Positions 1 through 6,797 are shown, counted from the first letter of the stretch. The stretch: DNA of 19,734 bases from Nitrososphaerota archaeon (GCA_005877185.1 VBPQ01000026.1:1-19734); one strand, 5' to 3'. A program made the numbers and translations. The notes: generated from the letters alone by a model not told the origin.

Positions 1-30
1 GGGAATCAGACGACGGGACCCGAACTCGTC

Positions 31-37
31 TTTATAA
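31..37 (+). promoter_or_regulatory. TATA-like box upstream of pfdA
   Basis: TTTATAA lies here. With normal archaeal spacing of about 27 bp, transcription would start near position 60. That falls at the point where the prefoldin reading frame opens, after the stop at 55-57. It is the only good TATA match before pfdA. Confidence 0.5.
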
Positions 38-123
38 CGCGGGCGCTGAAGGTCTGAAGAAAGGGGACAGTCACGGCGAGCAGTAGTAGGCAGGTCAGTG
101 AAGAGGAACAGCTCAATTCTCTA

Positions 124-516
124 GTGGTGGAGATCAGGGTCCTCGAAGGCACGTTTAACGAGTTGTCCGCGAGGCAGAACCTCTTCGAGAGAGCCCTCCT
201 CGAAACGAGGGCGGCGCTCGACGCTCTGAAGGGGCTGTCAGAGTCGAACCCTGATGAAGTTCTCGTCCCCGTCGGGGGAGGGGTCCTGCTCAGGTCGCCC
301 CCACCCAACGCGGAGGATGTCCTCTTGAACGTAGGGGCCAACGTCGTGGTCCAGCGAAAGAGGGTGGAGGCGGTCGCCTTCCTCGAAGGGAGGGCCAGGG
401 AGATAGAGAACTCGATAGTCTCGCTGCTCTCGCAGAGAAACCAGATCGCGGCGAGGCTGGAGGCCGACCGCCAGGCCCTCCAGGCGATAGTCTCGAGGCA
501 GAACCAAAAGAACTGA
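124..516 (+). CDS. pfdA: Prefoldin subunit alpha
   Basis: Prefoldin alpha forms, with the beta subunit, the hexameric jellyfish-shaped chaperone that hands unfolded proteins to the thermosome in the cytoplasm. The 130-aa product has the family layout: an N-terminal helix, a central beta-hairpin segment (EVLVPVGGGVLLRS and DVLLNVGANVVVQ) and a C-terminal coiled-coil helix rich in E, R, Q and L. The first usable start is GTG at 124 or the adjacent GTG at 127. The frame is open back to 58, and its upstream residues (SEEEQLNSL just before 124) look like the normal N-terminus of archaeal prefoldin alpha, yet no ATG, GTG or TTG occurs there. The true start is therefore doubtful. ftsY begins 1 nt after the stop, the pfdA-ftsY pairing seen in many archaea. 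Identity is firm; start is not. Confidence 0.88.
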   Translation: MVEIRVLEGTFNELSARQNLFERALLETRAALDALKGLSESNPDEVLVPVGGGVLLRSPPPNAEDVLLNVGANVVVQRKRVEAVAFLEGRAREIENSIVSLLSQRNQIAARLEADRQALQAIVSRQNQKN

Positions 517-517
517 C

Positions 518-1426
518 TTGTTCGAGAAGCTTAGGCAGGCCTTCACGGCGGTTGCTAAGGCGGCCCGAGAAAGGAAGATCTCTGGTCGCGAGCTTGACGA
601 ACTCCTCTCAGAGTTCGAGATTTCACTCATCGAGAGCGACGTCGCTCAGCAGGTGGCCGAGGAGCTGATTCAAGAGGTGAAGAAGAAGCTGAGCGGAGCA
701 TCGATAGAGCGGTCCGACGACCCCGCTCTCTTCGTGAAGGAGAGCATCAGAGGAGTCCTCGAGGAGGTCTTCGCGAAGGCGGGGTCGGTGGACCTGTTTC
801 GACGAATCGAGGAGAAGAAGAGTTCGGGGGAGCCATTCGTCATCCTCTTCCTTGGGATAAACGGGAGCGGGAAGACAACCACGGTCGCGAAGCTCGCGAG
901 CATCCTAAAGGAGAGGGGCATCTCCGTCGTCTCTGCCGCTGGCGACACGCACAGACCGGGCGCGATCGAGCAGCTGACGGAGCACGCGGAGAGGCTAGGG
1001 ATGAAGGTCGTCTCGCAGAGGTACGGAGCGGACGCAGCGGCGGTGGGAAGGGACGGCTACCTCTACGCGAAGGCGCACCACGTGGAAGTCCTCCTGATAG
1101 ACACGGCGGGCAGGATGCAGACAAACCAGAATCTGATGGAGGAGATGGCCAAGATCGTCAGGGTCGTCACGCCAGACTTCAAGGTCTTCGTCGCCGACTC
1201 CCTAACCGGGAACGACGCCGTTTCCCAGGCAGAGCTCTTCAGCAAGTACACGGGATTCGACGGGGTGATCCTCACGAAGGCCGACGCCGACGCCAAGGGA
1301 GGAGCGGGGCTCTCGATCGTCTACTCGACCCAAAAGCCGATACTCTTCCTGGGGATGGGTCAGGGGTACAAGGACCTTAAGCCCTTCGACCGCCAATCCT
1401 TCATCGATTCACTCCTCGAAAATTGA
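518..1426 (+). CDS. ftsY: Signal recognition particle receptor FtsY (SRP GTPase)
   Basis: FtsY is the SRP receptor GTPase; it docks SRP54-ribosome complexes at the membrane so nascent proteins reach SecYE. The 302-aa protein has the SRP-GTPase NG architecture: a helical N domain (about 1-100), P-loop GINGSGKTT at 113-121, DTAGR at 195-199 and guanine-specificity motif TKAD at 253-256, followed by GGAG. It lacks the long acidic A domain of bacterial FtsY, as is usual for short archaeal forms. The start is TTG at 518, one base after the pfdA stop, so the two genes are almost certainly co-transcribed and translationally coupled. secE, encoding part of the translocon it serves, lies 2.9 kb downstream. 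Confidence 0.97.
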   Translation: MFEKLRQAFTAVAKAARERKISGRELDELLSEFEISLIESDVAQQVAEELIQEVKKKLSGASIERSDDPALFVKESIRGVLEEVFAKAGSVDLFRRIEEKKSSGEPFVILFLGINGSGKTTTVAKLASILKERGISVVSAAGDTHRPGAIEQLTEHAERLGMKVVSQRYGADAAAVGRDGYLYAKAHHVEVLLIDTAGRMQTNQNLMEEMAKIVRVVTPDFKVFVADSLTGNDAVSQAELFSKYTGFDGVILTKADADAKGGAGLSIVYSTQKPILFLGMGQGYKDLKPFDRQSFIDSLLEN

Positions 1427-1427
1427 C

Positions 1428-1434
1428 TTTTTAT
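1428..1434 (+). promoter_or_regulatory. TATA-like box upstream of argF
   Basis: TTTTTAT sits directly after the ftsY stop codon, centred about 30 bp before the TTG start of argF. This suggests that argF has its own promoter with a very short or absent leader. The T-run could also act as a U-tract terminator for ftsY. Confidence 0.45.
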
Positions 1435-1460
1435 CATGCAGGGGAGGGTGGTACTCGAGA

Positions 1461-2423
1461 TTGAGAGGCAAGGACTTTCTCACGCTTGAGGAGCCGTCAC
1501 CCGGGGAGCTCCAGCTTATCCTGGGTCTGTCGAAGAAATTCAAGAACCTTCGCAAGAGATTGGTGGTGAAGGACGTCCTGAGGGGAAGGACCGTCGGGCT
1601 TCTCTTCGAGAAGCCGAGCACGCGAACCCGGGTCAGCTTTCAGGTAGCGGTCCACGAGCTGGGGGGTTATTCGGTGAGTCTCAGCTCGAACGAGATTCAA
1701 CTCGGAAGGGGAGAGACGATCGAGGACACCGCTAGGGTGCTCTCCCGGTACGTCCACGCGGTCATGGCGCGGGTCAACGCGCACGACGAGGTCTCCCGGC
1801 TCGCCGCCGCCTCGACGGTCCCAATCATCAACGGGCTGAGCGACCTCTATCACCCCGTCCAGGTCCTAGCCGACCTCCTGACCCTCACTGAGCACAAGGG
1901 GCGGCTGAAGGGGCTCAGGGTCGCGTGGGTTGGCGACGGCAACAACGTCTGCAACTCCTGGCTGTACGGGGCTTCACTGACAGGGGTCGACTTCGCCGCG
2001 GCCACACCCCCGAACTACGCCCCGCCGAGTGACGTCGTCTCCTCCGCCCAGAAGATCGCTGGATCGACCGGCGGGAGGATAACCCTCATGGAAGACCCTC
2101 GGGAGGCCGTCGAGGGTGCCGACTGCGTCATGACAGACACCTTCGTCTCGATGGGCTTCGACCAGGAGAAAGAGGCGAGGATCAAGGCCTTCCTCCCGAG
2201 GTACCAGGTGAACGAGGAGCTGATGTCCCGCGCGAAGAAAGACGCGATCTTCGAGCACTGCCTGCCGGCACACAGGGGGGAGGAGGTCTCGAAGGGCGTC
2301 ATCGACGGCCCCAACTCCGTCGTATGGGACCAGGCCGAGAACCGCCTCCACACGACGAAGGCGCTTCTCTGCTTCCTGATGCTCGGGAAGGCAGGCGCAG
2401 CGTCTCTGCTCAGAGGTCGCTAG
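1461..2423 (+). CDS. argF: Ornithine carbamoyltransferase
   Basis: This enzyme joins carbamoyl phosphate and ornithine to give citrulline in arginine biosynthesis; it is cytoplasmic and usually trimeric. The 320-aa product has the carbamoyl-phosphate-binding STRTR at 53-57 (within KPSTRTRVSF), HPVQ at 131-134, the ornithine-binding loop with SMG at about 230-232, and HCLP at 266-269 carrying the ornithine-contacting Cys. SMG and HCLP distinguish it from aspartate carbamoyltransferase. The TTG start at 1461 is supported by the TATA-like box about 30 bp before it; an in-frame alternative would remove conserved sequence. No other arginine gene is in view, so it is an isolated metabolic gene within an information-processing block. 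Confidence 0.96.
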   Translation: MRGKDFLTLEEPSPGELQLILGLSKKFKNLRKRLVVKDVLRGRTVGLLFEKPSTRTRVSFQVAVHELGGYSVSLSSNEIQLGRGETIEDTARVLSRYVHAVMARVNAHDEVSRLAAASTVPIINGLSDLYHPVQVLADLLTLTEHKGRLKGLRVAWVGDGNNVCNSWLYGASLTGVDFAAATPPNYAPPSDVVSSAQKIAGSTGGRITLMEDPREAVEGADCVMTDTFVSMGFDQEKEARIKAFLPRYQVNEELMSRAKKDAIFEHCLPAHRGEEVSKGVIDGPNSVVWDQAENRLHTTKALLCFLMLGKAGAASLLRGR

Positions 2424-2439
2424 CCACTGGCTGCTTCCC

Positions 2440-2457
2440 CCTGCGCGCTCGCGCGGG
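2440..2457 (+). repeat. GC-rich hairpin after argF
   Basis: CCTGCGCG and CGCGCGGG pair over 8 bp (one G-T wobble) around a two-base centre, 17 bp after the argF stop. No T-run follows, so it is not a standard intrinsic terminator. It may protect the argF mRNA 3' end or separate it from the convergent ogt transcript. Confidence 0.35.
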
Positions 2458-2531
2458 TAGCCTGGGCTTGAGCTGAATGTCTCGATTCGAGTTCGGACCC
2501 GTCTAGAACACTCGCCCGACCGCCGCGGGCT

Positions 2532-2819
2532 TCAGTCGCTCTTGAAGAGGTAGCGCTCCAGGTCCACCCTCCCCTTGGTGACCTCCACGCCCTCCCCTCG
2601 AAGGAGTGCCGCCTTGCGTCCCACGCCTTTGCTCCCTCCGTATCCTCCGAGCTGACCGTCCGACATCACAACCCTGTGGCACGGGACGACTATCGGGTGG
2701 GGGTTGGCTCTGAGTATCGAGCCGATGGCCCGACTCGCCTTTGGCACATTAAGCTCCCTCGCCAGCGTCCCGTAGGTCGAAACCTTTCCCTCCGGGATCT
2801 GCGACACCAACCGATACAC
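2532..2819 (-). CDS. ogt: Methylated-DNA--[protein]-cysteine S-methyltransferase, short form
   Basis: This is a suicide DNA-repair protein that moves the methyl group from O6-methylguanine to its own cysteine. The 95-aa product is only the C-terminal DNA-binding/active-site domain, containing IPEGKVSTYG, the recognition-helix region SRAIGSILRANP and active-site PCHRVV with Cys at residue 47. Retention of PCHR rather than PWHR argues for a true methyltransferase and not an alkyltransferase-like protein. The N-terminal RNase-H-like domain of longer Ogt/Ada proteins is absent. GTG at 2819 is the chosen start; the frame continues upstream into the end of dtdA without a better start codon. It is the last gene of a minus-strand run after dtdA, with a 23-bp gap. 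Confidence 0.88.
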   Translation of the reverse strand: MYRLVSQIPEGKVSTYGTLARELNVPKASRAIGSILRANPHPIVVPCHRVVMSDGQLGGYGGSKGVGRKAALLRGEGVEVTKGRVDLERYLFKSD

Positions 2820-2842
2820 CGCCTCCGAGAGAGATTCATTCT

Positions 2843-3667
2843 TCAGACCCGGACAGCCTCCAACCCGTACTGCCCGACAAGACCCACAATCTTATCCTTT
2901 TCAGGGCCCAGGCCCTTCCAGTCTAGGAGAGCGTACCTGGGGAGTTTCGTGGATTTCTGAAGTATCTGGCCGAAGATAGCGGAGTCGACTTCTTGAAGCG
3001 AATACTTGGGGACGATTGCGGCGAAGGCGAATTCATCTTCGAGAAGGAGCTTGTTGAACTTCTCTGGATAGTGTGTCCCGCCGAAACCGACCGCGACCTT
3101 ATCCCAGCTCCGGGCCTCACGCAGGCTCTGTAACAGGGCGCTGGCGACGGCTTTCGCCGCATCCCTGTCGTTCCAGTTCTTCTCCTCCGACCCTATCTCA
3201 ACGAAGAGGACGGGCCTGTTGAGCGAGGTTGGCCCGTGATGCGTCGCCTCGGCCGTCACCTGGTATCCGCTGACCGCCTCCCCCTGCTTCGCGAGCGAGA
3301 TCAGGTAGTTCTTCAGGAGGTCCGGGTTGACCCTCCCGATTTCTCGCGGATTCCCTCCCAGCTCAGCCGCGCCGAAGTTTCCCGTCGTATGAGCAGTGAG
3401 GGAGGGAACGCCGGACTTCGCCCTGTGCTTGGAGAGGAAGATGTAAGCCTGGGGGTTGAAGTAGTCGTCCAGGTTGGGTGGCCTGATTATCTCCTCGTCT
3501 ATCGTCGCGAGCAGGAGCGAGTCCTTCTGATAGACCGGTCTCCCCCGGAAGGCGATCCTCGTCGAGGCGAAGCCCTGATTTTCGACCATCTCCCTCGCGA
3601 GGTTCTCGCCGGCCGGGTCTTTAGAGGAGGAGACGAGAACTATCGTCGGCGACCCCTGAGGCATCAT
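2843..3667 (-). CDS. dtdA: D-aminoacyl-tRNA deacylase, archaeal type
   Basis: DtdA hydrolyses D-amino acids from mischarged tRNA, a quality-control step in the cytoplasm. The archaeal/plant (GEK1-like) family is unrelated to bacterial Dtd. The 274-aa product shows its conserved blocks: SKHRAKSGVPSLTAHTTGNFG around 79-99, the metal-site region EATHHGPTSL around 140-149, FVEIGSEEKNW around 155-165 and GFGGTHYPEKF around 194-204. Two ATGs are adjacent (3667 and 3664), so the start is uncertain by one residue. It lies 19 bp after the Nudix-like gene and 23 bp before ogt on the same strand, suggesting one transcript from the divergent promoter near 4242. Confidence 0.95.
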   Translation of the reverse strand: MMPQGSPTIVLVSSSKDPAGENLAREMVENQGFASTRIAFRGRPVYQKDSLLLATIDEEIIRPPNLDDYFNPQAYIFLSKHRAKSGVPSLTAHTTGNFGAAELGGNPREIGRVNPDLLKNYLISLAKQGEAVSGYQVTAEATHHGPTSLNRPVLFVEIGSEEKNWNDRDAAKAVASALLQSLREARSWDKVAVGFGGTHYPEKFNKLLLEDEFAFAAIVPKYSLQEVDSAIFGQILQKSTKLPRYALLDWKGLGPEKDKIVGLVGQYGLEAVRV

Positions 3668-3686
3668 CCTGCTTCACCCGTGGAGG

Positions 3687-4208
3687 TCAGGCGGGCTTCC
3701 ACTTGCCGACGCTGGCGAGTATGTCCTCATGCAGCCGGGCGAAGTCCTCCTTCTTGAGCTTCGAGGTGTCCACAAAACGGAGCTCCCGCCAGGCTGAAGT
3801 CCCCTTCACGCGCTCCCTCTTCCCGAGGAAGACGAACTCCAGGTCCCAGTGTGAGTGCTCGCCGTAGACCTCGGAGAAGATCATCGGCCCCTCGAGGTTC
3901 TGTTCGCTCAACTCGAGCTGCTCCCTCAGGATTCTCTTCGCAGCCTCCCGGGGCGACTCACCGACGATGAGGTGACAAGCGGGGAGAAGCCACCCGTTCT
4001 TGTGCGTCTCCATCCTGGCCGGGTCCAGAGCCCCGATGTGGTCCCACGGCGCGTCCGGGTTCAGATGGCCGAGGAGCACCTCCTTCGGATTTCTGGAGTT
4101 CGAAATCACCAGGAAGGCCGAGAGGCAAAATCCTCCCTCTGGAATCTCGCTGAGTCTCAGCGGACCCTGCTTGCTTGAGACTCGAAGGAAAAGCCGCTCG
4201 GTTGCCAC
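3687..4208 (-). CDS. Degenerate Nudix-fold protein
   Basis: Residues about 70-105 read NGWLLPACHLIV-GESPREAAKRILREQLEL, which aligns with the Nudix box of nucleoside-diphosphate-X hydrolases. Against the consensus G-x5-E-x7-R-E-U-x-E-E-x-G-U, the first Gly is replaced (LPACH for LPGGH) and REUxEExGU reads RILREQLEL, so two metal-binding Glu are Ile and Gln and the final Gly is Glu. Hydrolase activity is therefore doubtful. An upstream ATG at 4241 is in frame but overlaps the TATA box; GTG at 4208 lies about 8 nt downstream of the predicted transcription start and is preferred (173 aa). It heads the minus-strand run leading into dtdA and ogt and is divergent from secE. Confidence 0.65.
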   Translation of the reverse strand: MATERLFLRVSSKQGPLRLSEIPEGGFCLSAFLVISNSRNPKEVLLGHLNPDAPWDHIGALDPARMETHKNGWLLPACHLIVGESPREAAKRILREQLELSEQNLEGPMIFSEVYGEHSHWDLEFVFLGKRERVKGTSAWRELRFVDTSKLKKEDFARLHEDILASVGKWKPA

Positions 4209-4237
4209 TCCCTTCACCTCTGCCCAGAGGACTGCAA

Positions 4238-4247
4238 GCATATAAGC
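4238..4247. promoter_or_regulatory. Bidirectional TATA element between the Nudix-like gene and secE
   Basis: GCATATAAGC can be read as a TATA box on both strands (TATAAG on +, CTTATAT on -). Spacing of about 27 bp predicts starts near 4270 for secE (ATG 4277) and near 4216 for the minus-strand gene (GTG 4208). The same decamer recurs at 15799-15808. Confidence 0.5.
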
Positions 4248-4276
4248 GAGTCCAGGACAAAGTCCAGGAGGACGAA

Positions 4277-4453
4277 ATGGCAGCGAGGGACTTCCTCAGG
4301 TCGATGGCCTCGGTATTCAGGCTCTCTAAGAAGAGCGACCGGGAGGAATTCATGCTCTACCTCAAGCTCGTAAGCCTCGGCGTGCTGATAATCGGGACGA
4401 TCGGGTTCCTCATCAAGTTCATCTCTGCAGCTTTTCCGGCGATATTTGGCTAG
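4277..4453 (+). CDS. secE: Preprotein translocase subunit SecE (Sec61 gamma)
   Basis: SecE is the small clamp subunit holding the SecY channel in the membrane. The 58-aa product has an amphipathic N-terminal helix (MAARDFLRSMASVFRLSKKS), the charged DREEF segment and a single C-terminal transmembrane helix (about 31-52), matching the usual archaeal length. The start is fixed by AGGAGG at 4266-4271, 5 nt before ATG 4277, and by the TATA box at 4241; a longer in-frame reading from 4175 would begin upstream of the promoter. In most archaea spt5 follows directly. Here the next recognisable conserved gene on this side is spt5, 9.7 kb away and inverted. Confidence 0.92.
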   Translation: MAARDFLRSMASVFRLSKKSDREEFMLYLKLVSLGVLIIGTIGFLIKFISAAFPAIFG

Positions 4454-4479
4454 ACAGCATCCGAGTGCTGGAAGGTATG

Positions 4480-4527
4480 GCGATTGCTGTAATGGTAGTA
4501 TCTTAGAATTCTAGCCCCACGGTTCAA
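4480..4527 (+). pseudogene. tRNA-like remnant (5' part), probably a glycine- or arginine-type tRNA
   Basis: The sequence has a plausible 7-nt acceptor 5' strand (GCGATTG, 4480-4486), a D-arm whose GTA at 4489-4491 pairs with TAT at 4499-4501 around a TGGTAG loop, and a T-arm start GGTTCAA at 4521-4527. The anticodon-arm 3' strand is missing (about 7 nt too short) and the T-arm and acceptor 3' strands are absent. The stop codon of the next minus-strand gene overlaps the T-loop. I found no matching 3' acceptor strand (CAATCGC) nearby. It is best read as a broken tRNA left at a rearrangement or integration point. A trans-split or intron-bearing tRNA half is less likely. Confidence 0.4.
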
Positions 4528-5219
4528 GGAACGGTCAAGGTGAAGTGCTCAACCTCAAGGTCACCCCATTCATCCCCGCCTACTACGGTGAATACACCCG
4601 TTGAGTTTGAGAACAAAGCGGGTCTGAGAAGCATGGTCTCACTCATGACTGCTTTTTGATCCACTGCTTGTAGACCGCTGGCTATCCATTGCGCCTCGTT
4701 ACTCATGGGGCTGAAAACATAGTGGTTCTTGGAGTAAGAAACGAAAAGAGGCGGGGCATTATGGTCTGCGGCTCTGATGTAGAAGAGGCACTGATTCATG
4801 CCGAAAGGGGGTCGGAAGACGGTGAAGTCCAGGGGCGTCCCTTTCGAGAAGTTGCTCAGGTCGTAGTACCCTCTGAGCACTTCAATCCTGAACGGGTCGT
4901 TCTGGGCGCAATTCATGCTGGGACTGGACTCGGACTGATCGGTCAATAGCCAGGCCTCCGCTCCCGTTACGTTGTTTGCCCTGTCAAGGGTATTGATGAG
5001 GTTCACCAAGACTCCCAAGTCGTGTCCCTCCTGAACAGTTGACGAATTCAGGGACATTGTGAACTCAAGACCCGTGGAAGGGTTGGTCGTAGCAGTGTCC
5101 GTAGTGTTTCTAGTTGTGCAACTCCCACATCGAGTTGATCTGGGAATCGTTGAAATTGCCACAACTGCTCCCACGGCTAACGCCACAACCACGAACGTGA
5201 CTACGGTCGCGCTCTTCAA
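4524..5219 (-). CDS. Membrane-anchored exported protein with C-terminal GDEWG motif
   Basis: The function is unknown. The 231-aa protein starts with a hydrophobic segment (about 4-23) preceded by one Lys, typical of a signal anchor. A Thr/Asn-rich linker with several N-glycosylation sequons (NTT, NSS, NVT, NFS) follows, then a beta-rich domain of about 175 residues with paired cysteines, ending in VVGGDEWGDLEVEHFTL. That last block looks like the edge strand of an Ig-like ectodomain, so an extracellular location is likely. The start is TTG at 5219, which lies about 30 bp after a TATA-like CTAAATAG (minus strand, 5246-5253). The stop runs into the tRNA-like remnant. Neighbours at 5602 and 6133 encode similarly built anchored proteins of different sequence. 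Confidence 0.7.
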   Translation of the reverse strand: MKSATVVTFVVVALAVGAVVAISTIPRSTRCGSCTTRNTTDTATTNPSTGLEFTMSLNSSTVQEGHDLGVLVNLINTLDRANNVTGAEAWLLTDQSESSPSMNCAQNDPFRIEVLRGYYDLSNFSKGTPLDFTVFRPPFGMNQCLFYIRAADHNAPPLFVSYSKNHYVFSPMSNEAQWIASGLQAVDQKAVMSETMLLRPALFSNSTGVFTVVGGDEWGDLEVEHFTLTVP

Positions 5220-5601
5220 AGCATTATGAATCGAGAGGCATCCGGCTATTTAGTGCTAACCTCTAGAACATCTCTAACCTTGCAACCGTTAACTGCGATT
5301 CACACACCTCTCCTCTCTTCGTCCTCTCCAGCCTTGGTCTAGTGTCTGTGTTGGCCTAATCGCTGAACGCTAGCCCTGTCGGTCCTAGTCTGTCTGATTC
5401 CAACCAACCTACTAATACTCCTGCACTTTTCAAGCGTCGCGAAAGGAGGTAGCCTGTAGGAGGCTGCCTTTCACAGCTGTAAGGGGCAATACCAGAAGTA
5501 CTGTTAGTCTACACACGAGAAATGTCATGTCATAGCACGCAAGACCAGTGTTTCAATGCTTAGAACTATATCCTCCCAATCCTTACAAGGTATACCGCCG
5601 A
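5220..5601. other. Divergent intergenic region with a long imperfect hairpin
   Basis: This 382-bp, relatively AT-rich gap separates two divergent exported-protein genes. It contains a TATA-like box for the minus gene at 5246-5253, a hairpin at about 5440-5471 and a TATA-like ACTATATCC at 5565-5573 for the plus gene. I see no coding region in it. Confidence 0.5.
5440..5471 (+). repeat. Imperfect inverted repeat in the 5.2-5.6 kb intergenic region
   Basis: GAAA-GGA-GGTAGCC pairs with GGCTGCC-TTTC around a TGTAGGA loop: 7 bp, a 3-nt bulge, then 4 bp. It could be a transcribed hairpin (small RNA or leader) or a protein-binding site. No terminator-like T-tract follows immediately. Confidence 0.35.
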
Positions 5602-6108
5602 ATGAATACCAAGAACCTGATGCTGGGCGTGTTCATCATACTGACTGTAGTTTTCGCGTCTCTAGCAGCCGGTGAATACGTCTCGCCACAAGTCATAACG
5701 ACTACAACCACCGCCACTGCATACACAAAGGCAACTTCCAGTTCAACCACTTGCACCTACACAACGATGCCGCAGGCAATCGAGTGCCCTCACTTCTTCA
5801 ACCAGACCTACACCATATCAGTAAGCTGCACGGGGCCCTGGGGAGTAAACTATCAGGGCTACCTCGGAGCCGGAGAATCTGGCCAGCTTGTGGAGTCTGG
5901 TAGCTTCTACGGCCATGGCCCGGCCACCAAGTCTGTCACGGTCAGCGGGATAGACTCCTATGGTATCACTCTCTGCACCGAAGCCCAGAAATTGGATGCT
6001 TCCAGTTCAACTCTAATCCTGAGGATTCTGCCTCCAGTAAACGTAATGAATCAAACATCCCTCGCATTCGGAACAACCAAGACGTGCCTCGCTGACGTCA
6101 TAATATGA
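5602..6108 (+). CDS. Membrane-anchored exported protein, Thr-rich stalk
   Basis: The function is unknown. From ATG 5602 the product is 168 aa: a short basic N-terminus, a transmembrane/signal-anchor segment (LMLGVFIILTVVFASLAAG, about 6-24), a Thr/Ser-rich stalk with a TTTTTATAYT run, and a beta-rich domain with four or more cysteines (CTYT, IECPHF, VSCTGPW, LCTE) that may form disulfides outside the cell. An in-frame start at 5548 would add an 18-residue tail upstream of the anchor and predates the expected transcription start from the TATA-like box at 5565, so 5602 is preferred. It is followed 24 bp later by another anchored protein gene that has its own TATA-like sequence. Confidence 0.65.
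   Translation: MNTKNLMLGVFIILTVVFASLAAGEYVSPQVITTTTTATAYTKATSSSTTCTYTTMPQAIECPHFFNQTYTISVSCTGPWGVNYQGYLGAGESGQLVESGSFYGHGPATKSVTVSGIDSYGITLCTEAQKLDASSSTLILRILPPVNVMNQTSLAFGTTKTCLADVII
6101..6106 (+). promoter_or_regulatory. TATA-like box for the gene at 6133
   Basis: TAATAT is centred about 30 bp before ATG 6133 and overlaps the stop codon of the preceding gene. The spacing predicts a nearly leaderless transcript, which supports 6133 as the genuine start of the frame-shifted gene. Confidence 0.4.
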
Positions 6109-6132
6109 GAAGCTGTTCGAGTCGCCCACATC

Positions 6133-6797
6133 ATGAAGACTGAAGAGAATTTCAAGAAAGGCGTGCTCGTCGGTAGACGGGCTAGCAAGGTCGTAACAGC
6201 AATTCTACTCGTGGTTTTTTTATTCTGGCCTCTGTCGTAGTCATACAGCAGCAGCAACTCGCAAACTTGCAGGCCAACCAGAACCCATGCGGAAACCTCT
6301 ACTTCAGAGGCCCGATTGTCTCGTATCCGTGGACCAATAGTAGCGGAATCTCCAATGGGATCAGGAGAGCCCCAGTATTCTTGATGGAACCGGGATCTAC
6401 GGCAGAATTCTGTGTCGTAGTATACTCGCCGCCCTCCACCACTGGAAACATCACACTCAGCCCTGCGATTTGGGATTACAATATTTCGATGTCGCCGGTA
6501 TCGCTTACCGGGAGTGCTCTGCCGCCATCAATGAGTTTGGGATTGGGGGCCAATGTCACCGCGGAGTACACGCTTGCCGCGAAACCTAACATGAGCGGAA
6601 TGTACCTGGTTTGGCCTAGTGCCTACACGACCTGCTCAGGAGATGCTTTGCTCGTTGCTGTTGGATACAACTCGTCTCAAATAATCAACGCACTCGGAAA
6701 GGGCACCGCTTTCGTTTGTCCTCATGGTATTATTAACGAACTGAAAATTTGGGTCGTCGGTGTTGTCGGGGCTAGTCTGATGTATGTGAGTGTCTGA
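6133..6797 (+). CDS. Membrane-anchored exported protein requiring a -1 frameshift
   Basis: The frame from ATG 6133 encodes a basic N-terminus and half of a transmembrane segment (KVVTAILLVVF), then stops at 6238-6240 after 35 aa. The -1 frame continues the hydrophobic segment (ILASVVVIQQQQLANLQ) and runs to 6797, encoding a cysteine-containing extracytoplasmic domain rich in Asn/Ser/Thr with several glycosylation sequons. The switch falls exactly at T TTT TTA (6216-6222) in the zero frame; joined, the protein is about 221 aa and the anchor is complete. Either a programmed -1 frameshift, a one-base homopolymer error, or a fresh mutation explains it. Without frameshifting, the downstream part could start only at TTG 6267, lacking any membrane anchor. 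The function is unknown. Confidence 0.6.
6216..6222 (+). promoter_or_regulatory. Candidate -1 frameshift slippery heptamer
   Basis: T TTT TTA fits the X XXY YYZ rule in the zero frame of the gene at 6133. Four bases later TGGCCT (6226-6231) can pair with AGGCCA (6271-6276), enclosing CTGT/ACAG (6232-6235/6245-6248) and GCAA-AC-TTGC (6261-6270). A stimulatory structure is thus possible, though the spacer is short. Confidence 0.3.

Noticed and set aside
2456..2530. tRNA-like GCGGGTAGCCTGG and GATTCGAGTTCGG after argF
   Set aside because: Arms do not pair into a cloverleaf and no acceptor stem closes.
3236..3757. 173-aa plus-strand open frame
   Set aside because: Antisense to dtdA, whose conserved blocks are clear.
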